Positions 1-8,719 of a stretch of DNA of 64,000 nt are shown here, in pieces (the first letter of the stretch is position 1; every line of letters begins with the position of its first letter). The DNA is from Hymenobacter jejuensis (lineage in GTDB: Bacteria; Bacteroidota; Bacteroidia; Cytophagales; Hymenobacteraceae). The position numbers and the translations under genes are program-made. The notes below the pieces were generated by a model. The model did not search any database. It was not told the DNA's origin and saw only the letters and a program-made list of their open reading frames with translations. The stretch spans positions 4,464,001 to 4,528,000 of the forward strand of contig NZ_CP040896.1 in the NCBI RefSeq assembly GCF_006337165.1, read 5' to 3'.

Positions 1-15
1 ATTGCAGCATCTGTA

Positions 16-996
16 TTATTTTGATCGCACATCTTCCAAAATGCTTTCCACCCAACCTTTTCCCCAATCCTCCATTTCTTGCGCGCTCCACAGCTGCGGG
101 TAGAAAATGCGCTTCTGAAACTTGGGAGGCAGGTACTTTTTCCAATTAGTGCCGCCGGTGGCCGCAATGGCGGTCGGGTCGCGCTCGAGGTAACGCACCG
201 CGGATTTGAAGTGCATCAGCGGCCAGTTGACGTTTACGTTCACGTCGAGTTGCTTGAGCTGGCGCAACAGGCGCGGATGTTGCTGATCTTCAAGTGGTAA
301 GCGCTGCAATACGCTCCACACGTTACGGTCTTTGTATTCGGCGGCGTGGGCAGTGAGCTGTTGCGTGTACTTTTCTTCGAACTGAATGAGGGTGAGGGCT
401 TTGGCGCCGGTTTCTTCGATGGTGGCACCAGCTTTCCAATAGATGCAGCCCATCAGCTCGTCGTAGGCGGCGGCTTCGCCCAGGAGACGGCGCTTTTCCT
501 TGTCCAAGAGGTTATCGAGGGAGGTAGAAGCAATCTCGATCATGCGGTACTGCACCGACTGAAAGCCCGAAGCCGGCATCAGGGCCATGCGGAATTGCAG
601 GAACTGCTGCTTGTCCATGCCATCGACCATTACATCAAATGAGTCGATCAAATTCTCGAAATAGCGGTTGATGCGGCCGATGCGCAGCACCAGCTCGCCC
701 ACCGTCGGCTGTTGCAGCCCCCCGATTTGCTCGTATTCACAGAGGCAGAGTTTGAAGTATAACTCCGTGATCTGGTGATACATAATGAAAATGCGCTCGT
801 CGGGGATCGTTGTCAGCGGGCGTTGCAAGGAGAGGAGCGTATCGAGCTCGATGTAGTCCCAATAATTAACGTAGTCGGCGTAGTACAGCCCTTCGAGGTA
901 GGCAGCCAGGTCCTGTCCGTCGGCGGCATATTTCTGCTGCAAGCGGCGAAGTTGGGCCAGAATTTCGGGTGAGAATTCGTCGGGGGAGTTGAGCAT
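16..996 (-). CDS. kynA: tryptophan 2,3-dioxygenase
   Basis: Heme enzyme that opens the indole ring of L-tryptophan to N-formylkynurenine, the first step of the kynurenine route; cytosolic. The family signatures are visible: the distal-heme segment FIMYHQITELYFKL, the FRMALMPASGFQSVQYR block in the middle, and the ATGGTNWKKYLPPKFQKR segment near the C terminus. I chose the ATG at 996 (326 aa) because the 17 residues encoded upstream (to 1047) do not look like the family N terminus. It is divergent from the serine dehydratase gene, so both probably start from the 997-1204 interval. No other kynurenine-pathway gene is in the window. The family assignment is strong; only the start is uncertain. 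Confidence 0.93.
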   Translation of the reverse strand: MLNSPDEFSPEILAQLRRLQQKYAADGQDLAAYLEGLYYADYVNYWDYIELDTLLSLQRPLTTIPDERIFIMYHQITELYFKLCLCEYEQIGGLQQPTVGELVLRIGRINRYFENLIDSFDVMVDGMDKQQFLQFRMALMPASGFQSVQYRMIEIASTSLDNLLDKEKRRLLGEAAAYDELMGCIYWKAGATIEETGAKALTLIQFEEKYTQQLTAHAAEYKDRNVWSVLQRLPLEDQQHPRLLRQLKQLDVNVNVNWPLMHFKSAVRYLERDPTAIAATGGTNWKKYLPPKFQKRIFYPQLWSAQEMEDWGKGWVESILEDVRSK

Positions 997-1204
997 GGCG
1001 GGGGTAATTCGGCGCACACAGAAAGGATGGTGCGATATCGGGCACAAAGAACGAAAAACCCGCCAAATTGGGCGGCCGAGGCAACCCCCAGCCCCAAAGC
1101 TGCATCTACTAGAAAATGCTAATATTTGGGAGGAATCACTAGTAGGTATAAACAGCTACTGGGTGTTGCATTTGTCTCCACTTTTTTTACCTTTACCGCG
1201 TCTT

Positions 1205-1885
1205 ATGGCGGAAAAAAGCAGCATTTTCGATATGATCGGTCCCGTGATGATTGGGCCGAGCAGTTCACACACCGCCGGCGTGGTGCGCATTGCCAGCGCG
1301 GCTATCCGCATCCTGGGTTCTTTGCCCACGCACGCAACTATTACTTTTTATAATTCTTTTGCCCGTACCTACGAAGGCCACGGCTCCGACCGTGCCATTG
1401 TGGCGGGGCTGTTGGGCTTTGCCACCGACGACAAGCGCATCCGCGAAGCCTTCGATTACGCCAAGGAAGCCGGCTTGCAATACACGTTCCAGAGCGTGGG
1501 CAACGCCTCCACGATGCACCCCAACACCATCAAATTGCAGCTACGCGACGAGCGCACGGGCCACGCAGTAGAAGTGATCGGGCAAAGCCGGGGCGGGGGC
1601 GTGATTCGCATTGTGGAAGTCGACGGCTTTCCGTCGGATTTTTCGGCCTCGCTGCACACGCTCATTGTGGATGCCGACGACCGGACGGGCTCCATTGCCT
1701 TCATCGCCTCGGTCATTGCCCACGACGATTGCAACATCGCCACCATGTTTGTGAGTCGCAAAGGCAAAAACGACGTGGCGCGGCAGTTCATCGAAATCGA
1801 CTCGGGCCTGAAAGACATCACCCTCGAATACCTGCGCCAGCTGAGCTGGGTGCACCGGGTGATCTATATTCCGACAATTAATTAG
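1205..1885 (+). CDS. sdaAB: L-serine dehydratase, iron-sulfur type, beta subunit
   Basis: Beta (ASB plus ACT) subunit of the [4Fe-4S] L-serine ammonia-lyase, which converts serine to pyruvate and ammonia. The start MAEKSSIFDMIGPVMIGPSSSHTAG holds the GPSSSHTAG motif typical of the family; residues of the ASB domain follow, and a C-terminal ACT-like domain begins near TLIVDADDRTGSIA. At 226 aa it has the length of a separate beta subunit. The catalytic alpha subunit with the cluster cysteines is not adjacent and must lie outside the window. The reading frame is open far upstream, but the ATG at 1205 gives the expected N terminus. Copy A of the dispersed palindrome lies 5 bp after its stop. Confidence 0.92.
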   Translation: MAEKSSIFDMIGPVMIGPSSSHTAGVVRIASAAIRILGSLPTHATITFYNSFARTYEGHGSDRAIVAGLLGFATDDKRIREAFDYAKEAGLQYTFQSVGNASTMHPNTIKLQLRDERTGHAVEVIGQSRGGGVIRIVEVDGFPSDFSASLHTLIVDADDRTGSIAFIASVIAHDDCNIATMFVSRKGKNDVARQFIEIDSGLKDITLEYLRQLSWVHRVIYIPTIN

Positions 1886-1890
1886 TTTTT

Positions 1891-1920
1891 GTAAGTAATT
1901 GATAATCAAATATATATAAA
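1891..1920 (+). repeat. dispersed palindrome, copy A
   Basis: AT-rich element with core TTGATAATCAA at 1899-1909, between the sdaAB stop and the TolC start. Same family as the copies near 18.1, 20.0, 28.0, 31.1, 39.3, 41.8, 42.2, 44.1, 46.4, 58.3, 61.1 and 61.9 kb. Confidence 0.75.
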
Positions 1921-1984
1921 AGTGCTGGGGCCATGGTCTTACCTTGGCACTCCCATTCTGTCAACCAGCAACCGAATCTTCGCC

Positions 1985-3532
1985 ATGAAAACAATGCCTA
2001 CTCCGCTTCGGAATAAAATTGCTGCAGCGAGTGCCAGTGCGCTGCTGCTGCTGGGCCTGGGCTTTCCCGCAGCCGCCCAGACCACGTCGCCGGCGCAACC
2101 GCCGGCTGGTTCGGTGCCCATTGCCACGCCTACCGGGCCGCTTTCGCTGCAACAGGCCGTAGACTATGCGCTCCAAAACAACCTGAACGTGCGGCAAAGC
2201 CAGCTGTCGGCCGAGCTAACGGATGCCACGCTGCGCCTAAGCCGGGGCGCCCTGCTGCCGACGGCCAACGCCAACGCCAGCCAATCCTGGAACTACGGTA
2301 CCAGCATCAACCCGCTGACCAACGTCTTCCAGAACCTGACCACGCGGTCGAATAACTTTTCGGCTTCGACGCAGGTGACGTTGTTCTCGGGCTTTCAGCT
2401 GCGTAACGCTATCAAGCGCAATACCTTAGACTATCAGGCCAGCCTAGGCGACATCGAGGAAGCGCGCAATAATCTGTCGCTGAACGTGGCGTCGGTGTTT
2501 CTGCAGTACGTGCTGGCCCAGGAGCTAACGCGCACCAACGAGATACGGCTCAACAGCACGCGCCAACAGGTAGAACGCACCGAAAAGCTGCTGAAAGCCG
2601 GCAGCGTAGCCGAAAGCAATCTGCTTGATATTCAGGCCCAACAGGCCACCGACGAGCTGAACCTGATCACGTCGCAGAACCAACGCGACTTGTACCGTTT
2701 GCAGCTGGCGCAGCTGATGAACCTCGATGCGGCCGCTACCAACGCGCTGACCATCGTCACGCCCGATTTGCCCGATCCCGATGAGCAAACGGTGTTCAAC
2801 GAAGACCCCAACGCTACTTTCCAAACCGCTTTGGGCCTACAGCCGCAGGTACGCGCCGCCGACTTGCGCGTGCAAAGCTCGTCCCGCAACGTGGAAGTGG
2901 CCCGCGGTGCCTATTATCCGCGCCTAACGTTTGGGGCGGGTATTTTTACTGGTTATTCCTCGGCGCGTATTACGCCCATTGCCACCGGCGACTCCATTTC
3001 GGGCCAGCCGGTGCCGGTCTTCCAGCGCGACCCGATCACAGGGGCATACGGCCGGACCAATTACGCTGTGCTGACGCCCAAACAGGCGGTGTATGAGCAG
3101 TTGCCTTCCGCGTTCCGCAACCAGATCAAGGACAACCTGGGCAAGCAGCTACAGTTCAACCTGAGCATCCCGATTCTTAATGGTTTTCAGGCCCGTACCA
3201 ACGTACAGCGTGCGCAAATCGGGGTGAAGCAGGCTGAGCTGCGGGCCGAACAAACACGGCTGACCTTGCGGCAAAACATTCAGCAAGCCTACGCCGATGC
3301 CCTGGCTGCCCAGCGGAAGTATGCTGCCTCTAAGCGCCAGGCCGAATCGTTGGGCGCTGCCTATCGCAACGCCGAGATTCGCTTCAACAACGGCTTGCTC
3401 AACGGCACCGAGTTCAACATCGCCAAAAACAACCTGACGGCCGCCGAGTCGAGCATGATTCAGGCCAAATACGAGTTCATCTTCCGCCGGAAAGTGCTGG
3501 ACTTCTACCAAGGCAAACCCCTTGCTCTCTAA
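1985..3532 (+). CDS. TolC-family outer membrane efflux protein
   Basis: Outer membrane channel component of a tripartite exporter. The ATG at 1985 gives MKTMPTPLRNKIAAASASAL, a signal peptide with a hydrophobic core and an AAAQ-type cleavage region near residue 32. Two OEP repeats of long alpha-helical sequence follow; the first begins at LSLQQAVDYALQNNLNVRQSQ, and the second ends with the typical FNNGLLNGTEFNIAKNNLTAAE segment. The length (515 aa) is normal. It is followed after 150 bp by a membrane fusion protein on the same strand, so the two probably form an efflux pair; the inner-membrane pump is not next to them. Substrate unknown. Confidence 0.92.
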   Translation: MKTMPTPLRNKIAAASASALLLLGLGFPAAAQTTSPAQPPAGSVPIATPTGPLSLQQAVDYALQNNLNVRQSQLSAELTDATLRLSRGALLPTANANASQSWNYGTSINPLTNVFQNLTTRSNNFSASTQVTLFSGFQLRNAIKRNTLDYQASLGDIEEARNNLSLNVASVFLQYVLAQELTRTNEIRLNSTRQQVERTEKLLKAGSVAESNLLDIQAQQATDELNLITSQNQRDLYRLQLAQLMNLDAAATNALTIVTPDLPDPDEQTVFNEDPNATFQTALGLQPQVRAADLRVQSSSRNVEVARGAYYPRLTFGAGIFTGYSSARITPIATGDSISGQPVPVFQRDPITGAYGRTNYAVLTPKQAVYEQLPSAFRNQIKDNLGKQLQFNLSIPILNGFQARTNVQRAQIGVKQAELRAEQTRLTLRQNIQQAYADALAAQRKYAASKRQAESLGAAYRNAEIRFNNGLLNGTEFNIAKNNLTAAESSMIQAKYEFIFRRKVLDFYQGKPLAL

Positions 3533-3682
3533 CAACTTACACGCGCTACATGAGGCGTGCCGAAGGACCAGCCGTACCGCGGCGACCTTTGGCACGCCTT
3601 GTTGTCGTTTCTCGCTTTTCATTTCCTAACTTTCCGCGCTTTCCCGCCGAAGCGTACATTGGTTTCTCCTCCCTTAGCAAGC

Positions 3683-5104
3683 ATGAAAAACAATCGTTTA
3701 CTCTACATTCTGCTGATTATCCTGGCCGTGGGGCTAGCGGGCTTTGTTGTCGCGAAAAAGAAAGGCTTGATAGGTCAACCTGCTGGTAAAGAGGTGATTG
3801 TGTCGAAGGCAGCCGCCGCCGACATTGTGGAGAAGGTGAGCGCTTCGGGCAAGGTGCAGCCCGAAACCGAAGTGAAGATCTCGCCCGACGTATCCGGCGA
3901 GATTATCGAGCTGTATGTGCACGAAGGCGATTCGGTCAAGAAAGGCCAACTGCTGCTGCGCATTCGCCCCGATAACTACCAAGCTATGGTGAATCAGCAG
4001 TCGGCCGTGGTGGGCAGTCAGCGGGCCAACGTGGCCCAGACGCAGGCCCGCCTGCAACAGCTGATCGCCAACGCCCGGCAGACCGAGTTGAGCTTCCGCC
4101 GCAACGCGTCGCTCTACAAGCAAAAGGTGATTTCGCAGGCCGACTATGAAGCCAGCAAAGCCGCCTACGATGCCAGTCAGGAAGAGCTAAACAGCGCCCG
4201 CCAGAGCATCCGGGCCGCGCAAAGCAACGTGGCTAGTGCGCAGGCCTCGCTGGAAGAAGCCCGCAAGAACTTGAATAAGACCACGATATATGCTCCCGTA
4301 AGTGGCACGGTTTCGAAACTGAATGTGGAAAAAGGCGAACGCGTGGTAGGTACTTCGCAAATGGCCGGTACCGAAATCATGCGCATTGCCAACCTCAATT
4401 CGATGGAGGTACGCGTGAATGTGAACGAAAACGACGTGAGCAGTGTGAACCTTGGCGATTCGGTAGAGGTAGAGGTGGACGCGTATGCCAGCAAGGACGA
4501 GAAGTTCCGGGGCATCGTGACCAGCATTGCTAACACCGCTAAGGATGCCCTAACGGCCGAAGCGGTAACTGAGTTTGAGGTGCGGATTCGGTTGCTGCCT
4601 GAGTCGTACCGTCACCTCCTGCGTACCGTAGCCGGCCGCACTGTAGTGCCGTTTCGCCCCGGCATGACGGCCTCCGTTGACATCATTACGGACCGCAAAA
4701 ACGACGTGTTAAGTGTGCCACTGGCCGCCGTCACTACCCGCATCGACAGCACTTTGCTGCCCGGTGCGGGTAGTCCACAGCAGGGTGGAGGCGTGCGGGT
4801 CAGTCGGGGCGCTCCAGCTGCTCCGGAGTCATCTGCTAAGCCTGCTGCCAAACCCGACATACAGGAGGTGGTATTTGTCGTGCGCAACGGCAAAGCCGTA
4901 ATGACTACCGTGAAAACCGGCATCAGCGACTTCGCCAACATCGAGATTCTCAGTGGCTTAAAAGCTGGCGATGAAGTGGTGAGCGGCCCTTTCCAAGTGC
5001 TGAACCCCGCTTCCAAAACAAGCCTGAAAGATGGCACAGCCGTAGTCGTTAAGGATGCCAAGACCATCAACAAAGCGGCGTTGAAAGAGGATTCTTCGAG
5101 TTAA
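3683..5104 (+). CDS. efflux RND/ABC transporter periplasmic adaptor (HlyD/MacA-like)
   Basis: Membrane fusion protein that links an inner-membrane pump to TolC. The start at 3683 gives MKNNRLLYILLIILAVGLAG, a single N-terminal membrane anchor. A split biotinyl-lipoyl-like domain follows (SGKVQPETEVKISPDVSG...VHEGDSVKKGQLLLRI and later APVSGTVSKLNVEKGERV), with a long coiled-coil hairpin of Gln/Ala/Arg-rich helices between them, and then a beta-barrel and membrane-proximal region. An Ala/Pro/Ser linker near GSPQQGGGVRVSRGAPAAPE interrupts the last domain. The frame is open upstream to 3557, but that stretch is not conserved-looking. It pairs with the upstream TolC and ends in a strong terminator. 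Confidence 0.9.
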   Translation: MKNNRLLYILLIILAVGLAGFVVAKKKGLIGQPAGKEVIVSKAAAADIVEKVSASGKVQPETEVKISPDVSGEIIELYVHEGDSVKKGQLLLRIRPDNYQAMVNQQSAVVGSQRANVAQTQARLQQLIANARQTELSFRRNASLYKQKVISQADYEASKAAYDASQEELNSARQSIRAAQSNVASAQASLEEARKNLNKTTIYAPVSGTVSKLNVEKGERVVGTSQMAGTEIMRIANLNSMEVRVNVNENDVSSVNLGDSVEVEVDAYASKDEKFRGIVTSIANTAKDALTAEAVTEFEVRIRLLPESYRHLLRTVAGRTVVPFRPGMTASVDIITDRKNDVLSVPLAAVTTRIDSTLLPGAGSPQQGGGVRVSRGAPAAPESSAKPAAKPDIQEVVFVVRNGKAVMTTVKTGISDFANIEILSGLKAGDEVVSGPFQVLNPASKTSLKDGTAVVVKDAKTINKAALKEDSSS

Positions 5105-5106
5105 GC

Positions 5107-5180
5107 TAACAGCTGTCAGCACCAATAAAAAAGCCAGCGCAATTTTGCGCTGGCTTTTTTATTGGTGCTGACAGCTGTTA
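5107..5180. terminator. bidirectional terminator with 35-bp perfect arms
   Basis: Perfect inverted repeat: arms 5107-5141 and 5146-5180, loop ATTT. The inner stem GCCAGCGCA/TGCGCTGGC is flanked by A6 and T6, as expected for intrinsic termination in both directions. It separates the HlyD gene and the GT39-like gene, which converge, and leaves 2 and 4 bp to their stop codons. Confidence 0.9.
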
Positions 5181-5184
5181 AGTG

Positions 5185-6900
5185 CTATTGATTAGGAGAT
5201 TTCAGCTTTTCAACCAGTAAAATCGAATACCAATTCTTGTTGCTTAGAAAAGTGACTTTATAATTTTTGTTTTTTAATAGTCGTAGCTCAACCCACTGTG
5301 GGCAGTCAATATCTTCTTTCTCCTGCAAGAAAATTAACCGGTTATCCGGACGATCTACCGGGCATTTCTTCAGATAGTCGGGGTAGTCGAGGACCAGAAA
5401 GCGGTCATGCTTGCTGAGGAAGTCTTCACTGCTTACGACATTATGCTGGAAAAACTGCGGAAAATTGCGTTTCCAGGCCTCCATATGCTTATATCCTTGA
5501 GGGGGAAAATTGCCACTGTTAGGATCTATTGCAGCTTCCCAATCCAGAATAAAGAAATAGTTCAGTCTATCGGGGGCGTAAAAATTATGCTCTAAAAACC
5601 CACCTGCCGACGTAACTACTTTGGGCAGAGAGGCATACTTACGCCCTATTTCAGACGTCATATCAGCAGCGCCAGGACGGTTCTGTTTTCTAAAGGAATA
5701 AGCCTTGCTTAATGGATGAATAATAAGTAGACATATAAATATCAGGGAAATAATAGAGATAATACTAAATGCTCTTTCTTTTGAAATCCCAGCCTGTACC
5801 GGGGGGATTTTAGAAAATATAAATGCGATAAAAATTACCCAACCTAAGGAGCTAGGAATCATATAGCGGTCATAGAATATAGGCTTTATGGTTAGGGATA
5901 TTACCCATATAGCAAAGGGAACCAGAATAAGAATCGACCCTATTACTAAGATAGGAAGTTCAGAATAATTAATTTTTAGATTCCTGATGAATGCCGCCTT
6001 TGATTTGGTTATCTGCAAGAGAAGGAAAAAGGCGATGATCATTACGAAGCCAATTAGAAAATACTTGTCAATGAACCTTGCGTTTTTTATATTATATATA
6101 CTTAATAAATCTAGATAATTAGGCTTGGGTAGCCAAGTGCGGGGCTTGCCGGCGTCGGCTTGAATAAGAAAAGAAGGCAGGTAAAAGACGAAAGTAATCC
6201 AGCTTAGTAGTATGGATAGATAGAGCTTAGGGCGGTAAATATTTAATAGTCTGTCAGTTATAATGAAGGCCAGTAGAATAGCGGCGCTGTAGAAGCCCCC
6301 AAACAGATGCGTGTGAATAATGGCTGCGTGAACACAGAAATTGAGCAATAGTTGTTTATTCGAAAGCTTTTGGTTCCTATAATAAGTATCGTAGAATAAA
6401 ATTGCTAGAGCGCTAAGGGCTAAAAACAAGCCATACATCCTCGCCTCAGCATTCTGGTTAAGGATCACCTTGGACGTACAGAAGACGAGCAGGGTGCCGG
6501 TGGCCGTGGCCCACAGCGCGTAGGTGCGGCGCAGCGTGGCCCAGGTCAGCAGCAGGGCGGCGGCCATGCCCAGCGAGGAGAACAGGCGCAGGGAGAGTTC
6601 GGCGGAGCCGAACAGCTTGTCCCAGCCCCAGCCGAGCAGGAAGTAGAGCAGGGGCGTGTTGTTGAGCTTGTCGTGGAAGGCGGCCAGCATGCGCCCCAGC
6701 GAGGGCTCCGACGTCATGTAGTACGAAAACAACTCGTCGTTCCAGTAGTACTTTTTAAAAGATATTATGACGCAGCTTAGTAGTAAGGAGGCTACTGCGG
6801 CTCCAGGCAACAAATATTCCCACTTATTGATGGAAGTACCTTGGCTAACAGGCTTCAGAATAGTTTTCTTATCTAAAGGGGGGAGTATACTTTCTTTCAT
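5185..6900 (-). CDS. GT39-like (ArnT/PMT-type) membrane glycosyltransferase, paralog 1
   Basis: Polytopic membrane protein of 571 aa, with about 10 or more hydrophobic segments and a C-terminal soluble domain. The N-terminal WNDELFSYY after the first membrane segment fits the acidic motif of GT39/ArnT-type transferases, which use polyprenyl-phosphate sugars outside the membrane; this makes glycan or lipid decoration the likely role. Substrate unknown. It is AT-rich apart from a GC-rich tract (6473-6735) that is identical to a tract in the next gene. The neighbour 6954-8672 is its tandem paralog, 53 bp away; together with the downstream fusion and epimerase genes they look like one surface-glycan cluster. 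Confidence 0.75.
   Translation of the reverse strand: MKESILPPLDKKTILKPVSQGTSINKWEYLLPGAAVASLLLSCVIISFKKYYWNDELFSYYMTSEPSLGRMLAAFHDKLNNTPLLYFLLGWGWDKLFGSAELSLRLFSSLGMAAALLLTWATLRRTYALWATATGTLLVFCTSKVILNQNAEARMYGLFLALSALAILFYDTYYRNQKLSNKQLLLNFCVHAAIIHTHLFGGFYSAAILLAFIITDRLLNIYRPKLYLSILLSWITFVFYLPSFLIQADAGKPRTWLPKPNYLDLLSIYNIKNARFIDKYFLIGFVMIIAFFLLLQITKSKAAFIRNLKINYSELPILVIGSILILVPFAIWVISLTIKPIFYDRYMIPSSLGWVIFIAFIFSKIPPVQAGISKERAFSIISIISLIFICLLIIHPLSKAYSFRKQNRPGAADMTSEIGRKYASLPKVVTSAGGFLEHNFYAPDRLNYFFILDWEAAIDPNSGNFPPQGYKHMEAWKRNFPQFFQHNVVSSEDFLSKHDRFLVLDYPDYLKKCPVDRPDNRLIFLQEKEDIDCPQWVELRLLKNKNYKVTFLSNKNWYSILLVEKLKSPNQ
6473..6735 (-). repeat. 263-bp identical tract, copy 1
   Basis: Base-for-base identical to 8230-8492 as far as I can read. 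It is GC-rich in contrast to the AT-rich rest of the gene, and codes for the segment from FSYYMTSEPSLG to LLVFCTS. Confidence 0.9.
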
Positions 6901-6953
6901 TAACCTCTAGATTCTTTGATGCCGGATGCCATGGTTAAAATAATTAATATGTG

Positions 6954-8672
6954 CTATAAATTAGGCTTTATCTTTTCAACCAACAGGATGGAAAACCAGT
7001 ATTCATTACTGAGAAAAGTTACTTTGTAGTTTTTATCGTTTAACAAACGCACTTCAACCCACTGGGGGCATTCTAAATAATTAGTCCATAAATCGGTGAC
7101 GTGCAATCCGGCGTGCTTCAATGGGCATCTTTTAAGATAATCAGGATAATCAATTACCAAAAAGCGATCGTGGTGGCTGAGGAAGTCTTCGCTGGTTACG
7201 ACATTGTCTTGGAAAAACTGCGGAAAATTGCGTTTCCAGGCCTCCATATGTTTGTAGGATTGCGGAGGGAAGGTGCCGCTATTGGGGTCAACTGCAGATT
7301 TCCAATCCAGAATAAAGAAATAGTTTAGTCTATCGGGAGCATAATAATTGCGCTCTAAAAAAGTGCCCGAAGAAGTTACAACCTTCGGAAGGTGTGCATA
7401 CTTCTTGGCAATCTCAGGTAGCATGTCTGTTGTGCCGGGGTAGTTTTGCTTTCTAAATCCTTTTGCAAATATTATCGGATACGTAACCGTAAAAGTTAAT
7501 GCAAGAATAGGTGCTAATAAAAGCGCAGGATTATTTGAGATAGCGGAAATATTTTTTTTGCTAAATACAGTTTTGGAGGCGACAAAGGAAAACAAAATTA
7601 CCCAGCCAATAGCACTGGGAATCATGTAGCGATCATAGAATATAGGTTTTATGGTTAGGGAAATTATCCATATAGCAATTGGGACGATGAGTAAGCAAAA
7701 CCCAAAAATCAAAACAGGTATTTCAGTATTTAAAATATTTATGTTTTTAATTAATTTCTTGATATTGCCTTTTCTTATTAAATAGATGAACAATACCAAC
7801 GCAATAAAAAGTAAAAAGCGTCTGCCGATCCAAGTAGGTTTGGTTAGGTTATAGATATCCAATAAGTCGACGAAGTCAGGTGCCGGAATCCAGGTGCGGG
7901 GTTTGCCGGCATCGGCTTGAATGAGGAAAGAAGGGAGATAGAAAACAACTGATATCCAGCTTAGTAGTATGGTGAGGTAAAGTTTGGGCCGATAAAGCTT
8001 CAGCACTCTGTCGGTGGCGAAAAAAGCCACCAAAATGGCCCCGCTGTAGAAGCCCCCAAACAGATGCGTATGAATAATGGCTACATGGACTAACGCATTG
8101 ATTATCAGAAATTTATATGAAATTGTGGTGTTTCTGTAGAAGTTATCGTAGAGCAGGAAAGCCATTGCGCTCAGCGCCAGAAATAGCCCGTACATCCTCG
8201 CCTCAGCATTCTGATTAAGAATTACTTGTGACGTACAGAAGACGAGCAGGGTGCCGGTGGCCGTGGCCCACAGCGCGTAGGTGCGGCGCAGCGTGGCCCA
8301 GGTCAGCAGCAGGGCGGCGGCCATGCCCAGCGAGGAGAACAGGCGCAGGGAGAGTTCGGCGGAGCCGAACAGCTTGTCCCAGCCCCAGCCGAGCAGGAAG
8401 TAGAGCAGGGGCGTGTTGTTGAGCTTGTCGTGGAAGGCGGCCAGCATGCGCCCCAGCGAGGGCTCCGACGTCATGTAGTACGAAAACAACTCATCCGTCC
8501 AAAAATACTTTTTGGAGGATATAATGATACAGCTTAATAGCAACCCAGTTATAGACGCAACTAGTATTGTATAATCCCAGTGCGTTAATTTTGATTCTTT
8601 ACTATTAGACAATGATTTTTTTAATAGTCCTTGCTCCCTTGGAGCCCTGCTGCTTATTTCTTTAATTTCCAT
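6954..8672 (-). CDS. GT39-like (ArnT/PMT-type) membrane glycosyltransferase, paralog 2
   Basis: 572 aa, full-length tandem paralog of the 5185-6900 gene. It has the same topology, the WTDELFSYY acidic motif after the first membrane segment, a TIKPIFYDRYMIPS segment in mid-protein and a soluble C-terminal domain with PDRLNYFFILDW and AWKRNFPQFF. Outside the shared 263-bp tract the two genes have clearly diverged, and the first 40 residues are unrelated. It probably adds sugars to a lipid-linked or surface acceptor; no substrate can be read from the sequence. The low GC of both genes against the GC-rich surroundings suggests acquisition by transfer. Confidence 0.75.
   Translation of the reverse strand: MEIKEISSRAPREQGLLKKSLSNSKESKLTHWDYTILVASITGLLLSCIIISSKKYFWTDELFSYYMTSEPSLGRMLAAFHDKLNNTPLLYFLLGWGWDKLFGSAELSLRLFSSLGMAAALLLTWATLRRTYALWATATGTLLVFCTSQVILNQNAEARMYGLFLALSAMAFLLYDNFYRNTTISYKFLIINALVHVAIIHTHLFGGFYSGAILVAFFATDRVLKLYRPKLYLTILLSWISVVFYLPSFLIQADAGKPRTWIPAPDFVDLLDIYNLTKPTWIGRRFLLFIALVLFIYLIRKGNIKKLIKNINILNTEIPVLIFGFCLLIVPIAIWIISLTIKPIFYDRYMIPSAIGWVILFSFVASKTVFSKKNISAISNNPALLLAPILALTFTVTYPIIFAKGFRKQNYPGTTDMLPEIAKKYAHLPKVVTSSGTFLERNYYAPDRLNYFFILDWKSAVDPNSGTFPPQSYKHMEAWKRNFPQFFQDNVVTSEDFLSHHDRFLVIDYPDYLKRCPLKHAGLHVTDLWTNYLECPQWVEVRLLNDKNYKVTFLSNEYWFSILLVEKIKPNL
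8230..8492 (-). repeat. 263-bp identical tract, copy 2
   Basis: Partner of 6473-6735. The tract ends sharply on both sides, after which third positions and amino acids diverge. This is the pattern expected of gene conversion. Confidence 0.9.
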
Positions 8673-8719
8673 TTCTTTTCTGATGTAAAACCATCAAAAT
8701 TATAATAGATATATTTAGT

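Noticed and set aside
1899..1909. Interpretation of the TTGATAATCAA sites as Fur boxes
   Set aside because: They share only a GATAAT-like hexamer with Fur boxes, and lie at gene ends and between convergent genes with no link to iron functions.
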